Positions 17,062 through 27,356 of a stretch of DNA of 64,000 nucleotides are shown here, in pieces. This stretch comes from Mycolicibacterium chlorophenolicum (GTDB lineage Bacteria; Actinomycetota; Actinomycetes; Mycobacteriales; Mycobacteriaceae): assembly GCF_001044235.1 (NCBI RefSeq), contig NZ_JYNL01000023.1, positions 251,153 through 315,152 on the forward strand, written 5' to 3'. The first letter of the stretch is position 1. Each line of letters starts with the position of its first letter. A program made the translations under genes and the position numbers. The notes under the pieces were generated by a model. That model ran no database searches and had not been told where the DNA came from. It was given only the letters and a program-made list of their open reading frames with translations.

Positions 17062-17928
17062 CTACAGGGTGCCGAAGCAGGGGTCGTCGGTCTGCTTGGG
17101 CATCGACGCGTTCTGCGTCGAAAAGCGGCTCTGCACACCGGTATCGGTGACCGACACCGAGTCGGCCTTGATGTTCAACGGATAGTTCTGCGTCAGCTGC
17201 GCGGTGAACGCGTCCAGCGCCGGCTGCACGGCCTCGCGGGGCAGCGTGAAGCCCAGCCCGGTCACCTTCTGCACCGACAGCGCGATACCGCCGTCGACGA
17301 CCTGCGGCTTGGCGGTGATACTGCCCAGCGCGCCCTCGAGTTCGATCGTGCCGTCGCTGGCGTTGGTGGTCACCCCGGTGACGAAGCTGCCGATCAACGG
17401 AATGGCGCCCTGGATGGTCTGCTTGATGCCGTCGGCCGACCAGTCGATGTTCGCCACCAGGGAGCCGACCGTGCCGCTGGAGGTCGGGGTGTCCTGCAGG
17501 CGCACGTCGTCGATGTCGAGGTTGACCTTCATGCCCTTGGCGTCACGGACCTGGTTGCCCGCGGTCTCGATGCGGATGTTCGTGTAGTGCCCGGACATGT
17601 GCTGCATCAGGAACGGCGGCAGCACCCCGAACGACGCGGTGGCGTCGTCCTGCACCACGCACTCGACCACCCCGGCCACCACCGTGTCGGCCCGGTTGCG
17701 GGCGTAGAGCTCGCCGCCGAGCAGGCCGGCGAACACCAGCGCCACCACGATCACCACCACCAGGACGACGGACAGCGGGTCGCTGAAGAACTTCTTGAAC
17801 TTCGCCGGCAACGAGGAGCCTTCCTGCGGGGGCGCAGACGGATGCTGCGGGTACTGCGGGTTCTGCGGCGGTGGCGGTGGGAACGCCGGGCCGGATTGCT
17901 GCGGCGGGCGGGCCCAGGGATCGGTCAC
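17062..17928 (-). CDS. DUF2993 / LmeA-like membrane-anchored lipid-binding protein (Rv0479c-like)
   Basis: 288 aa. A Pro/Gln-rich cytoplasmic N-terminus (about 1-45) is followed by one strongly hydrophobic helix (LSVVLVVVIVVALVFAGLLGGEL, about 52-74) and an extracytoplasmic DUF2993 domain (about 80-288), which includes LmeA, a phosphatidylinositol-binding protein in lipomannan metabolism. Expected position: anchored in the plasma membrane facing the periplasm. GTG 17928 overlaps the end of the nitrilase gene, so the two are co-translated. Confidence 0.85.
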   Translation of the reverse strand: MTDPWARPPQQSGPAFPPPPPQNPQYPQHPSAPPQEGSSLPAKFKKFFSDPLSVVLVVVIVVALVFAGLLGGELYARNRADTVVAGVVECVVQDDATASFGVLPPFLMQHMSGHYTNIRIETAGNQVRDAKGMKVNLDIDDVRLQDTPTSSGTVGSLVANIDWSADGIKQTIQGAIPLIGSFVTGVTTNASDGTIELEGALGSITAKPQVVDGGIALSVQKVTGLGFTLPREAVQPALDAFTAQLTQNYPLNIKADSVSVTDTGVQSRFSTQNASMPKQTDDPCFGTL

Positions 17929-18749
17929 CTCAGGGATTCTGCCCTACCGGCATGAGCAAACCCTGAGCGGTTCTGCATGACCGCGACGGTCGTCCGGGCC
18001 TTGCGCGCGGCGTCGAGATCGACGTCACAGACCAGCAGTTCCGGATCCGCGCCGGCTCCGGCGAGCACCTCGCCCAGCGCGGACGCCACCAGACTGCCGC
18101 CCACCCCCGTCGGGCCGAGGGCCGCGAGCTCGTCACCGGGGTAGGCCTGTCCGACCGCGGCGACCACGCTCGACGTGTCGATCGCCCTGGCGCGGGCCAG
18201 CAACGTCCACTGCTCCAGCTTGCCGGGCCCGGTGCCCCACGACGCGTGCGCGGTGATGAGCTCGGCACCGCGCTCGGCCAGCTCCACGTACAGCTCGGGG
18301 AACCGGATGTCGTAGCAGAGCGTCAGCCCGACCGTCACGCCGTCGACGACGATGGTGACGGGCTCGTGCCCCGGCGCGACGGTGTCGGACTCGGTGAACC
18401 CGAACGCGTCGTACAGGTGGATCTTGTCGTAGCGCGCGTCGACGCCGGGGCCGGTCGCGAGGAGCGTGTTGGTGACCCGCGCCCGATGATCCAGGTCGGA
18501 CGGCACGAACATGCCCGCGACGACGACGATGCCGGCGCGGTCCGCGCTCTGGCGGACCGCGTCGGCCCACGGACCGTCGAACGGTTCGGCGACGGAGCCC
18601 AGCGGCACCCCGAAGCGGCACATCGTGGCCTCGGGGAACAGCACCAGCGCCGCGCCGGCTTCGGCGGCCCGCCGCGTCTGCTCCTCGACGAGGCGGAGGT
18701 TGTCGGCGGGATCGCTGCTGCTGCGGATCTGTGCCAGGGCTACACGCAT
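17925..18749 (-). CDS. Carbon-nitrogen hydrolase (nitrilase superfamily)
   Basis: 274 aa with the complete catalytic triad: E40 (LVLFPEATMC), K109 (ARYDKIHLYDAF) and C145 (GLTLCYDIRFPEL). The neighbouring signatures are those of the Nit/omega-amidase-like branch rather than true nitrilases, so hydrolysis of a small amide such as a deaminated-glutathione-like metabolite is most likely. The ortholog is Rv0480c. It lies 14 nt after the arginase-family gene and overlaps the next gene by 4 nt, so it may be in one operon with both. Confidence 0.92.
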   Translation of the reverse strand: MRVALAQIRSSSDPADNLRLVEEQTRRAAEAGAALVLFPEATMCRFGVPLGSVAEPFDGPWADAVRQSADRAGIVVVAGMFVPSDLDHRARVTNTLLATGPGVDARYDKIHLYDAFGFTESDTVAPGHEPVTIVVDGVTVGLTLCYDIRFPELYVELAERGAELITAHASWGTGPGKLEQWTLLARARAIDTSSVVAAVGQAYPGDELAALGPTGVGGSLVASALGEVLAGAGADPELLVCDVDLDAARKARTTVAVMQNRSGFAHAGRAESLR

Positions 18750-18763
18750 GCCCTCCAGACTAG

Positions 18764-19921
18764 TTACGGACCCCAGGCGGGACGATCGGCCTTGGCGGCC
18801 TTCTTCCCGAGCTTGCCGGACCGGACCTGCGCGGCGAGGCTGTCGAGAATCACGCGCGAGCTCATCAACGCGGTCTGCTCGGCCCAGTCATAGGGCGGCG
18901 AGCACTCGACGACCTCGATACCGGCCAACCCGGGTTCGGAGATCATCTTGACCAGGTTGAGCGCCTCGCGAGGGAGCAGCCCGCCCGGCTCCGGCCATCC
19001 TGTGCCCGGAACGAACCCGGCGTCGATCACGTCGATGTCGAACGACAGGTAGACCGCCTTGGCGTCCTTCCACGCGATCTCGAGGGCCATCTCCGCGATC
19101 TTCTCGATGCCGACCCGTTCGACGTCGCCGACGGTCATCACGGTCGACTTGCGTTGGCGGCCGACCTTGACGCCTTCGCGGGGGCTCTGCCACCCGCCGA
19201 TGCCGATCTGCACCAGGTTCGTCGCCGGCGCGTTCTTGATGTTGGTGGCGTGGAACCACGGCGTGGTGTGCATCCGCTCGTCGAGGTCGGTCTCCTGGGT
19301 GTCGACGTGGCGGTCGAAGTGGATGATGCCGATGTTGCCGTCCAGGTAAGGCGCCATCCCGCGGATCGTTGGGAACCCGATGGAATGGTCACCACCGAGC
19401 ACGATCGGCATGACGCCCTTCTGCACGACGTGCGCCATCGCCTGGCTGATCTGGTCGAAGGACTTCTCGAGATTGCCGGGGATCGTGAAGACGTCGCCGA
19501 TGTCGACCATGTTCAGCTGCTCGCGCAGGTCGACACCGGACTCGTAGTTGTAGGTACCGAACAGGTTGGTCGAGCGCCGGATACCCTGCGGCCCGAACCG
19601 GGTGCCGGGCCGGTAGGTCGCTCCGGCGTCCAGGGGGACGCCGAACACCGCGACCTCGGCGTCGTCGACCTCGTTGACGTCCTCGATGAAGGGGCACTTG
19701 AGGAAGGTGCCGCGCTCACCGGCGAAGTGCGGCTTCTCGCCGCGCACGAACGTCGAGATCGTGCGGTCGTTGATGGACGGCGCGGCCTCGAGCCCGTGGC
19801 TGAGGCCGCGGTCGATCTCCTCACGCAGCCGGCGATCGCCCAGCTTCGCCTCGGCCTGTTGCGCCCAGGCGCCTTCGGCGTTCGTCACGGAGGGGTCGGG
19901 ACGTTCGGGTACGTCGGACAT
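18764..19921 (-). CDS. Arginase-family ureohydrolase, guanidine-hydrolase-like candidate
   Basis: 385 aa, longer than typical agmatinase (about 300-320) because of an N-terminal extension of ~75 residues. Dinuclear metal ligands are intact: GGDHS with H179, DRHVD with D203/H205/D207, and SFDIDVID with D295/D297. Two features differ from agmatinase: DRHVD instead of DAHxD, and GTGWPEPGG with W309 where agmatinases usually have GTGTPEPGG. The long N-terminus and this tryptophan resemble Ni-dependent guanidine hydrolases, as I recall them. Annotated conservatively as ureohydrolase; guanidine is the substrate I would test first. AGGAGA precedes the ATG. Not at this position in M. tuberculosis. 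Confidence 0.85.
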   Translation of the reverse strand: MSDVPERPDPSVTNAEGAWAQQAEAKLGDRRLREEIDRGLSHGLEAAPSINDRTISTFVRGEKPHFAGERGTFLKCPFIEDVNEVDDAEVAVFGVPLDAGATYRPGTRFGPQGIRRSTNLFGTYNYESGVDLREQLNMVDIGDVFTIPGNLEKSFDQISQAMAHVVQKGVMPIVLGGDHSIGFPTIRGMAPYLDGNIGIIHFDRHVDTQETDLDERMHTTPWFHATNIKNAPATNLVQIGIGGWQSPREGVKVGRQRKSTVMTVGDVERVGIEKIAEMALEIAWKDAKAVYLSFDIDVIDAGFVPGTGWPEPGGLLPREALNLVKMISEPGLAGIEVVECSPPYDWAEQTALMSSRVILDSLAAQVRSGKLGKKAAKADRPAWGP

Positions 19922-20051
19922 GAGTTCTCCTCATCGCGTCGTCTTGTCGCTGTCCGGGTACGACGCACCTCGTCCGGGGAGCGGGGTCACCGGCTCCTGG
20001 GAGTCATTGTCAGCACGCCCGCGAGGACCTGTCCACTCAGACAGCGACACT

Positions 20052-20861
20052 TCACTGGACGGGCGCGACGACGGGCCACGGCACCGTGAGGACGCCGTCG
20101 CGCAGCGTGCGCCGCGGCGGGACCACCGGAAACCCTTGCGCGGCAAGCATGTCCAGCATCGCCCGCCAGCGCACCCGCGGCCCGAACACACCGTGTGCCG
20201 CGCTGCTCGCCCAGGCGCGATCGGCGGCGGTGAGCAGCGTGTGGATGGGCTGACCGGGCACGTTGTGGTGGATCAGCACCTTGGGCAGACGCTCGGCCAG
20301 ATCGGAGGGCCGCTCGATGGCGAACGGGTCGCAGGCGAGCGTGAGGGTCACCTCCGACGTCGCATCCAGCAGCACCCAGGCGCAGCGGCGGCCGAGCTCG
20401 TCGCAGGTGCCGTCGACGATCAGCCCGCCCGGCGCCAACCCGCGGCGCATCGCCGCCCAGGCGTCCGGCACCGCCTCGGGCGGGTACTGGCGCAGCACGT
20501 TGAACGCCCGCACCAGCACGGGGCGGTGGCCGGCCAGCTCGAAACCGCCCAGCGCGAAGTCGACACCCGGGGCCAGCCCGTCGGCCACCGCGGCCAGGCC
20601 CGCCCGCACCCGCCCGGGATCGATCTCGAGCCCGACCACCCGCACGTCGGCGCGCACCCGGCGCATCCGCATCGCCAACTCGAGCGTCGTCACCGGCAGC
20701 GCGCCGTAACCGAGGTCGACGATCAACGGGTCGGCGGCGCTCTGCACGGCGGTGCGGACCCGCGGCGAGTGCACCAGCCATCGGTCGCTGCGTCGCAGCC
20801 GGTTGTGGCCGGTGGTGCCGCGGGTGACCGCTCCGAGCGGTCGGGAGGCGGCGCCGGTCAC
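20052..20861 (-). CDS. Class I SAM-dependent methyltransferase-like protein
   Basis: 269 aa from GTG 20861, 8 nt after the DUF2505 stop. Motif I is readable (LIVDLGYGALPVTTLELA) followed by an acidic motif II end (VVGLEIDPGRV), and FNVLRQYPPEAVPDAWAAMRRGLAPGGLIVDGTCDE matches the motif IV/V region of Rossmann-fold methyltransferases. The remainder (ADRAWASSAAHGVFGPRVRW) is not a substrate domain I recognise. Substrate unknown. Co-directional with DUF2505 upstream; 130 nt separate it from the arginase-family gene downstream. Confidence 0.72.
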   Translation of the reverse strand: MTGAASRPLGAVTRGTTGHNRLRRSDRWLVHSPRVRTAVQSAADPLIVDLGYGALPVTTLELAMRMRRVRADVRVVGLEIDPGRVRAGLAAVADGLAPGVDFALGGFELAGHRPVLVRAFNVLRQYPPEAVPDAWAAMRRGLAPGGLIVDGTCDELGRRCAWVLLDATSEVTLTLACDPFAIERPSDLAERLPKVLIHHNVPGQPIHTLLTAADRAWASSAAHGVFGPRVRWRAMLDMLAAQGFPVVPPRRTLRDGVLTVPWPVVAPVQ

Positions 20862-20869
20862 CTGGCAGC

Positions 20870-21376
20870 TCAGCTGTTCTCGGTGATCCACACCGTGGTG
20901 AACCGCTGTTCGGCGATCAGCAGGTCGACGAGCTGGCTGCCGATGAAGTTCTCGATCTTGCCGCCCACCAGGGGCACCCGCACCTCGACCGTCGCCGTGA
21001 ACGCCATCCGCGAGCCGGGCTGCGCCGGGGCCAGCACCGCGGTGCCGGTCAGCCCGGCCGGCGCGCCGGGGATCGCGCCGCTGACCTTCGCGGTCGCCCG
21101 CCCCTCCCGGACCGGCGACCACAGCTCCTCCCGCACGAAACTGAGGTCCCCGCGGTGGAATTGGGTGACCACCCCGGGCAGCCGGTCGGCGCGCAGGGTC
21201 TGCGTGGTCTTGATCCGGATCCCGCCGTCGGCGTCGATCGTCATGTCGTCCAGCGTGGCGTGGTCGGCGCCGGAATCCTGCAGGCGCACCAGCCAGTACT
21301 CCTCGTCGCGGAACGCCTGGTGGACCTGTTCGACCGTGCCGCCGTACTCGGCGGCCATGTCGAATGAACGCGGCAT
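20870..21376 (-). CDS. DUF2505 domain protein (Rv0481c-like)
   Basis: 168 aa with the START/SRPBCC-like DUF2505 pattern: [22 protein letters not shown], a central sheet region, and [24 protein letters not shown] at the C-terminus. Such folds bind hydrophobic ligands; the specific role is unknown. Divergent from murB with only 26 nt between starts, as for Rv0481c/Rv0482. Confidence 0.85.
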   Translation of the reverse strand: MPRSFDMAAEYGGTVEQVHQAFRDEEYWLVRLQDSGADHATLDDMTIDADGGIRIKTTQTLRADRLPGVVTQFHRGDLSFVREELWSPVREGRATAKVSGAIPGAPAGLTGTAVLAPAQPGSRMAFTATVEVRVPLVGGKIENFIGSQLVDLLIAEQRFTTVWITENS

Positions 21377-21388
21377 GGCAAACCACGC

Positions 21389-21394
21389 TACCGT
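21389..21394 (+). promoter_or_regulatory. Candidate near-leaderless promoter -10 for murB
   Basis: TACCGT at 21389-21394 is followed after 8 nt by GTG 21403. No Shine-Dalgarno precedes this GTG, and the spacing suits a transcript starting at or 1-2 nt before the start codon. It supports the chosen murB start. Confidence 0.4.
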
Positions 21395-21402
21395 TACCGC
21401 CC

Positions 21403-22452
<1,050 letters not shown>

Positions 22453-22453
22453 G

Positions 22454-22459
22454 TACGCT
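22454..22459 (+). promoter_or_regulatory. Candidate near-leaderless promoter -10 for lprQ
   Basis: TACGCT at 22454-22459, 8 nt before GTG 22468, immediately after the murB stop. No ribosome-binding site is visible, so the L,D-transpeptidase gene may have its own leaderless promoter besides read-through from murB. Confidence 0.38.
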
Positions 22460-22467
22460 GGCAACAC

Positions 22468-23766
22468 GTGAGCCCTGCCAACCCGGTGCCGTCGCTGAAC
22501 AGACGGCGAGCACTCGCCGCCCTGGCGGTCGGTGTCGTCGCACCGGGCGCACTCGCGGCGTGTATGTCCACCGACAAGAACTCCTCGTCCGGCCAGTCCG
22601 CCGAGGATGCGCCCGCCGCGCCGCAGCTGCGCTACGAACCCGAGGATGCCGCGTCCGACGTCGCGCCCACCTCGCGGGTCGCCGTCACGGTCGAGAACGG
22701 CTGGTTCCAGAAGATCAGCCTCAGCAACACCGACGGCAAACCCGTCGCCGGGGCGCTCAACCGGGACCGCACCGAGTTCACCGCCTCCGAGCCGCTCGGT
22801 TACGGCGTCGAGTACCGCTGGGCGGGCACCGTCGTCGGGCAGGACGGCAAGGCGGTGCCGGTCAAGGCGTCGTTCACCACCGTCGACCCCGACACGCAGG
22901 TCAACGGGCAGTTCCAGCTCTCGGACGGGCAGACCGTCGGCGTCGCGGCGCCGATCATCCTGCAGTTCGATGCCGCGATCGCCGACGAGGACCGCGCCGA
23001 GGTGGAGAAGGCCGTCAAGGTCACCACCACCCCCGAGGTCGAGGGCAGTTGGGCGTGGCTGCCCGACGAGGCCGGCGGCTCGCGCATGCACTGGCGGACC
23101 AAGGAGTACTACCCGCCGGGCACGACGGTGCACGTCGACGCGAAGCTGTACGGGGTGCCGTTCGGCGAGGGCGCCTACGGTGCGTCGGACTCCACGCTCG
23201 ACTTCACGATCGGTCGTCGCCAGGTGGTCAAGGCCGAGGCCTCCAGCCACCGCATCCAGGTTCTCGACGAGGCCGGCGCCGTGATCATGGACTTCCCGTG
23301 CAGTTACGGCGAGGGCGACGAGGACCGCAACGTCACCCGAAGCGGCATCCACGTCGTCACCGAGAAGTACGAGGACTTCTACATGTCGAACCCGGCGGGC
23401 GGCTACACCAACGCCCACGAGCGGTTCGCGGTGCGCATCTCCAACAACGGCGAGTTCATCCACGCCAACCCGAACAGTGCCGGCGCCCAGGGCAACAGCA
23501 ACGTCACCAACGGGTGCATCAACCTGTCCACCACCGACGCCGAGCAGTACTTCCAGACCGCGGTCTACGGCGACCCGGTCGAGGTGACCGGTACCCGCAT
23601 CGACCTGTCCTACGCCGACGGCGACATCTGGGACTGGGCGGTGCCGTGGGACGAGTGGACGGCGATGTCGGCGCTGTCGTCGCAGAAGCCGTCGAACATG
23701 CCGGAGAGCGCGCCGGCCACCCCGCCCGGAGCACCGACGTCGGTCAGCGGCCGCCCCGGCGGCTAG
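22468..23766 (+). CDS. lprQ: L,D-transpeptidase lipoprotein (LprQ / LdtMt5 type)
   Basis: 432 aa. Signal peptide with basic start ([17 protein letters not shown]) and lipobox LAAC, lipidated cysteine C32. Bacterial Ig-like domains (about 50-235) precede a YkuD catalytic domain (about 236-380) with the histidine of HANPNSAG and the S-x-GC motif as NGCINLS, nucleophile C350. It forms 3-3 (meso-DAP) cross-links in mycobacterial peptidoglycan, outside the membrane. A Pro/Ala-rich tail follows. Position after murB matches Rv0483, the LdtMt5 class. Its stop codon overlaps that of the convergent SDR gene (shared CTAG). Confidence 0.94.
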   Translation: MSPANPVPSLNRRRALAALAVGVVAPGALAACMSTDKNSSSGQSAEDAPAAPQLRYEPEDAASDVAPTSRVAVTVENGWFQKISLSNTDGKPVAGALNRDRTEFTASEPLGYGVEYRWAGTVVGQDGKAVPVKASFTTVDPDTQVNGQFQLSDGQTVGVAAPIILQFDAAIADEDRAEVEKAVKVTTTPEVEGSWAWLPDEAGGSRMHWRTKEYYPPGTTVHVDAKLYGVPFGEGAYGASDSTLDFTIGRRQVVKAEASSHRIQVLDEAGAVIMDFPCSYGEGDEDRNVTRSGIHVVTEKYEDFYMSNPAGGYTNAHERFAVRISNNGEFIHANPNSAGAQGNSNVTNGCINLSTTDAEQYFQTAVYGDPVEVTGTRIDLSYADGDIWDWAVPWDEWTAMSALSSQKPSNMPESAPATPPGAPTSVSGRPGG

Positions 23767-24521
23767 GTCTCGCGGTTGAAGCGGGATCCGCTGGCGCCGC
23801 TGACCTGGTCCCGGGGGCGCACCACGATGAGGTCCAGATCGACGTGCGACGGCCGGCTCGCGACGAAGCCGATCACCTCGGCGATGTCCTCGGCCACCAG
23901 CGGCGTCACGCCCTGATACACCTTCTCGGCACGGTCGGTGTCGCCCTCGAAGCGGTTCAGGGAGAAGTCCGTCTTGACCATGCCGGGCGCGACTTCGGTG
24001 AGCCGCACCGGTTTTCCGAGCAGTTCGCTGCGCAGCGTCCGATGTAGGACGCCCTGGGCGTGCTTGGCCGTGGTGTAGCCGGCGCCGTTGTCGTAGATCT
24101 CGACGGCCGCGATCGAGGTGACGGTGACGATCAGCCCGTCGCCGGAGGCGATCAGCTTGCCCAGCAGCGCGCGGGTGACGTGCAGGGTGCCCATCACGTT
24201 GGACTCCCACATCCAGCGCCAGTGGTCGACGTCGGCGTCGGCCACCGACTCCAGCCCGCGCGCCCCGCCGGCGTTGTTGACCAGCACGTCCACCCGGTCC
24301 AGTCGGCCGGCCATTGCCGCCACGGCCTCGGGGTCAGTGACGTCCGCCACAATCGCGGTGCCGTCGATCTCGGCGGCCAGCGCTTGGATGGGTTCCTCGC
24401 GACGAGCCACGCAGATCACGTGAAAGCCTTGTGCGGCAAGGGTTCTCGCGGTGGCTTCGCCGATCCCGGCGCTGGCTCCGGTGACCACGGCGACTCGGCG
24501 GGCATCAGATGGCGTCGTCAT
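23763..24521 (-). CDS. SDR-family oxidoreductase (Rv0484c-like)
   Basis: 252 aa from ATG 24521; the open frame continues upstream through the divergent leader ORF region but that is not coding-like. Cofactor motif TGASAGIG (14-21), VNNAGG (81-86), and catalytic S136, Y149, K153 mark a classical SDR. The arginine-rich stretch after strand 2 (CVARREEP) favours NADP(H). Substrate unknown. It diverges from the ROK/mshA operon, and its 3' end overlaps lprQ by 4 nt. Confidence 0.92.
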   Translation of the reverse strand: MTTPSDARRVAVVTGASAGIGEATARTLAAQGFHVICVARREEPIQALAAEIDGTAIVADVTDPEAVAAMAGRLDRVDVLVNNAGGARGLESVADADVDHWRWMWESNVMGTLHVTRALLGKLIASGDGLIVTVTSIAAVEIYDNGAGYTTAKHAQGVLHRTLRSELLGKPVRLTEVAPGMVKTDFSLNRFEGDTDRAEKVYQGVTPLVAEDIAEVIGFVASRPSHVDLDLIVVRPRDQVSGASGSRFNRET

Positions 24522-24544
24522 GCACGCAACCCTAGCGCTCGTGT

Positions 24545-24550
24545 TAAATT
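24545..24550 (+). promoter_or_regulatory. -10 element of the leaderless polycysteine ORF transcript
   Basis: TAAATT at 24545-24550 is a very good TANNNT -10; 6 nt separate it from GTG 24557. Transcription from it would start at the G of the GTG, giving a leaderless message that begins with the polycysteine ORF and continues into the ROK gene and mshA. Confidence 0.6.
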
Positions 24551-24556
24551 GACCCC

Positions 24557-24631
24557 GTGATCCGAACCGGTCAGGCAGTCCAGGCTGCCGCGCGGCGTGC
24601 GTGTTGTTGTTGCGCACCCCGCCGCGCCTGA
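24557..24631 (+). CDS. Polycysteine leader peptide upstream of ROK-mshA
   Basis: A 24-codon ORF: GTG, then ATCCGAACC..., encoding VIRTGQAVQAAARRACCCCA followed by PRRA and TGA. Codons 16-19 are four consecutive cysteines (TGT TGT TGT TGC). It starts at the predicted first transcribed base and ends 81 nt before the ROK gene. Leaderless polycysteine short ORFs act as cysteine-responsive attenuators in mycobacteria: ribosomes stalling on scarce Cys-tRNA change folding of the downstream leader. In the gap GAGTCG (24660-24665) pairs with CGACTC (24695-24700), a stem abutting the Shine-Dalgarno AAGGA (24701-24705). The operon contains mshA, the first gene of mycothiol synthesis, a cysteine-containing thiol, so the logic fits. 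The attenuation mechanism here is inference. Confidence 0.7.
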   Translation: MIRTGQAVQAAARRACCCCAPRRA

Positions 24632-24712
24632 CTGCGCCCGGACGAGATCCCGTCCCGCTGAGTCGCCAGGTGTGGCCCCGCCCCACCGACCGACCGACTC
24701 AAGGACGATTTC

Positions 24713-26008
24713 ATGACCAGCTCCCTCGCCGCCCGCTCCCACGCCGCCCAGGCCAAGCGCACCGCAGCCGCCGCCGGCAGCGGCCGTTACCCGCAGGCAC
24801 TGCTGCACCACATCGTGGCCCCCGCGCTGCGCGTCCCTGAGGCCGCCGCGGCGTCGGTGTTCGCCGCGGCCCGACAGCGCGGCCCCATCGCCCGTGACGT
24901 CATCGCGCAGGTCACCGGCCTGTCGATCGCCACGGTCAACCGGCAGGTCACCGCGCTGCTCGACGCCGGACTGCTGCGGGAGCGCGCCGACCTCGCGGTC
25001 TCCGGCGCCATCGGCCGCCCGCGCGTGCCGGTCGAGGTCAACCACGAGCCGTTCCTCACCCTGGGTGTGCACATCGGCGCCCGCACCACCAGCATCGTCG
25101 CCACCGACCTGCTCGGCCGGACCCTCGACGTCGTCGAGACGCCGACGCCGCGCGGCGTCCAGACCGGCGCCCTGGACGCCATCGCCGCCAGCGCCCGCCG
25201 CTACCTGAGCCGCTGGCACCGCCGCCGCCCGCTGTGGGTCGGGGTGGCCGCGGGCGGTGTGGTGGACAGCACCACCGGCTACCTGGACCATCCACGGCTG
25301 GGCTGGTCGGACGCGCCCGTCGGCCCGGTGCTCGCCGAGTCGCTCGGCCTGCCCGTGTCGATCGCCTCGCACGTCGACGCGATGGCCGGCGCCGAGCTGC
25401 TGCTCGGGGTCCGGCGGCCCCCGGGTCGCACCTCCACCAGCCTGTACGTGTACGCCCGCGAGACGGTCGGTTACGCGCTGGCCATCGGCGGGCAGGTGCA
25501 CTCCCCGGCCAGCGGACCCGGCACCATCGCCGCGCTGCCGGCCCGGTCGGAGCTGCTGGGCGGCAGCGGTGAGCTGGAGTCCACGGTCAGCGACGAGGCG
25601 GTGCTGGTCGCCGCGCGCAAGGCCCGCATCATTCCGGCCGACGGCCCGGCGTCGACCGTCACCGCCGTGCTGCGCGCGGCGCGGCAGGGCAACGAGCAGG
25701 CCGCGGCGCTGGTCGCCGAACGCGCCCGTGTGCTCGGCGAGGCCGTCGCGTTGCTGCGCGACATGCTCAATCCCGACGATCTGGTGGTCGGCGGTCAGGC
25801 CTTCACCGAATATCCGGAGGGCATGAGCACCGTCGAGTCGGCGTTCGCCGCGCGTTCGGTGCTGCCGCATCGCGACATCCGGGTGACGGCGTTCGGCAAC
25901 AGGGTGCAGGAGGCCGGCGCGGGCATCGTGTCGCTGGGCGGCCTCTACGCCGACCCGATCGGCGCGATGCGCCGGGCGCAGTCCCGCCGGCCCGAGGTGA
26001 GTGCCTGA
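24713..26008 (+). CDS. ROK-family transcriptional regulator (Rv0485-like)
   Basis: 431 aa. An N-terminal winged helix (about 40-100: [39 protein letters not shown]) is joined to a ROK domain (about 108-420) with [20 protein letters not shown] and GVAAGGVVD. The canonical glucokinase DxGxT phosphate loop and the CxCGxxGC zinc motif are not evident, so it is a regulator rather than a kinase. Rv0485 in M. tuberculosis has been linked to expression of PE/PPE genes. AAGGA precedes the ATG. It overlaps mshA by 8 nt and is the first full gene after the polycysteine leader. Confidence 0.9.
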   Translation: MTSSLAARSHAAQAKRTAAAAGSGRYPQALLHHIVAPALRVPEAAAASVFAAARQRGPIARDVIAQVTGLSIATVNRQVTALLDAGLLRERADLAVSGAIGRPRVPVEVNHEPFLTLGVHIGARTTSIVATDLLGRTLDVVETPTPRGVQTGALDAIAASARRYLSRWHRRRPLWVGVAAGGVVDSTTGYLDHPRLGWSDAPVGPVLAESLGLPVSIASHVDAMAGAELLLGVRRPPGRTSTSLYVYARETVGYALAIGGQVHSPASGPGTIAALPARSELLGGSGELESTVSDEAVLVAARKARIIPADGPASTVTAVLRAARQGNEQAAALVAERARVLGEAVALLRDMLNPDDLVVGGQAFTEYPEGMSTVESAFAARSVLPHRDIRVTAFGNRVQEAGAGIVSLGGLYADPIGAMRRAQSRRPEVSA

Positions 26009-27356
26009 GCAGGTCGCCTCACGCGGGGCGTGTAGACATGACGGTGTGCGTCCAGCGACCGACCCTCTGCCCGTGCCGCGCCGGGTGGCGGTGCTGTCCG
26101 TGCACACCTCCCCGCTGGCCCAGCCGGGCACCGGCGACGCGGGCGGGATGAACGTCTACGTGCTGCAGACGGCCCTGGAGCTGGCGCAGCGCGGCGTGGA
26201 GGTGGAGATCTTCACCAGGGCGACGTCGTCGACGGATCCGGCGGTGGTGCGGGTGGCGCCCGGGGTGCTGGTGCGCAACGTGGTCGCGGGGCCGTTCGAG
26301 GGCCTGGACAAGAACGATCTGCCCACCCAGCTGTGCGCGTTCACCGCGGGCGTGCTGCGTGCCGAGGCCACCCACGAACCCGGCTACTACGACATCGTGC
26401 ACTCGCACTACTGGTTGTCCGGTCAGGTCGGCTGGCTGGCCGCCGACCGGTGGGCGGTGCCGCTGGTGCACACCGCGCACACGCTGGCCGCGGTCAAGAA
26501 CGCCGCGCTGGCCGACGGCGACTCCCCGGAGCCGCCGATGCGCGCCATCGGTGAGCAGCAGGTCGTCGACGAAGCCGATCGGCTCATCGTGAACACCGAA
26601 CACGAAGCGGCGCAACTGGTTTCGCTGCATCAGGCCGATCCATCGCGGATCGACGTGGTGTACCCGGGTGTCGACCTGGGCACGTTCACCCCCGGCGACC
26701 GGGGTGCCGCTCGCGCGGCGCTCGGCCTCGATCCGCAGGTGCCGGTCGTCGCGTTCGTCGGCCGCATCCAGCCGCTGAAGGCGCCCGACGTGCTGTTGCG
26801 GGCGGTCGCCCGGCTGCCCGAGGTGCGGCTGCTGATCGCCGGTGGTCCCTCGGGGTCGGGCCTGGCCACCCCCGACGGTCTGGTCGACCTGGCCGCCGAG
26901 CTGGGCATCACCGACCGGGTGACGTTCCTGCCGCCGCAGTCGCGCGACGAACTGGTGGCCGTCTACCGCGCCGCGGACATCGTCGCGGTGCCCAGCTATT
27001 CGGAGTCCTTCGGGCTGGTCGCGGTCGAGGCGCAGGCCTGCGGGACTCCGGTGGTCGCGGCCGCGGTGGGCGGGCTGCCCGTCGCCGTGCGCGACGGGGT
27101 CACCGGGGCGCTGGTCGACGGCCACGACCCCGCGGACTGGGCCCGCACCCTGGCCGACGTCCTGGCCGCCGGGCCGGCCACGATGAGCCGCGCCGCCATC
27201 GAGCACGCCGCGTCGTTCTCCTGGGGGCACACCGTCGACATGCTGCTGGACAGCTACGGCCGGGCGATCGCCGATCACCGCGGCCGCCATCAGCGCCAGC
27301 CCACGGCCCGCCGCGGCGGGCGCCGATTCTCGATGCGCAGGGGAGTACGGGCATGA
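26001..27356 (+). CDS. mshA: D-inositol-3-phosphate glycosyltransferase (mycothiol synthesis)
   Basis: 451 aa GT-B, GT4 family. Transfers GlcNAc from UDP-GlcNAc to 1L-inositol-1-phosphate, committing to mycothiol. Visible: [20 protein letters not shown] acceptor-side loop, [22 protein letters not shown], donor-site [14 protein letters not shown] and E-x7-E type [22 protein letters not shown] 26001 overlaps the ROK gene; GTG 26046 is a possible later start. Followed by the YbjN gene with an ATGA overlap. Presumed to be under cysteine-responsive control from the leader ORF. Confidence 0.96.
   Translation: MPEQVASRGACRHDGVRPATDPLPVPRRVAVLSVHTSPLAQPGTGDAGGMNVYVLQTALELAQRGVEVEIFTRATSSTDPAVVRVAPGVLVRNVVAGPFEGLDKNDLPTQLCAFTAGVLRAEATHEPGYYDIVHSHYWLSGQVGWLAADRWAVPLVHTAHTLAAVKNAALADGDSPEPPMRAIGEQQVVDEADRLIVNTEHEAAQLVSLHQADPSRIDVVYPGVDLGTFTPGDRGAARAALGLDPQVPVVAFVGRIQPLKAPDVLLRAVARLPEVRLLIAGGPSGSGLATPDGLVDLAAELGITDRVTFLPPQSRDELVAVYRAADIVAVPSYSESFGLVAVEAQACGTPVVAAAVGGLPVAVRDGVTGALVDGHDPADWARTLADVLAAGPATMSRAAIEHAASFSWGHTVDMLLDSYGRAIADHRGRHQRQPTARRGGRRFSMRRGVRA

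Noticed and set aside
19922..20051. Possible guanidine riboswitch in the leader of the arginase-family gene
   Set aside because: I looked for guanidine-I, -II (paired ACGR-loop hairpins) and -III patterns in the reverse complement. Single ACGA words occur, but no matching pair of stems or conserved core.
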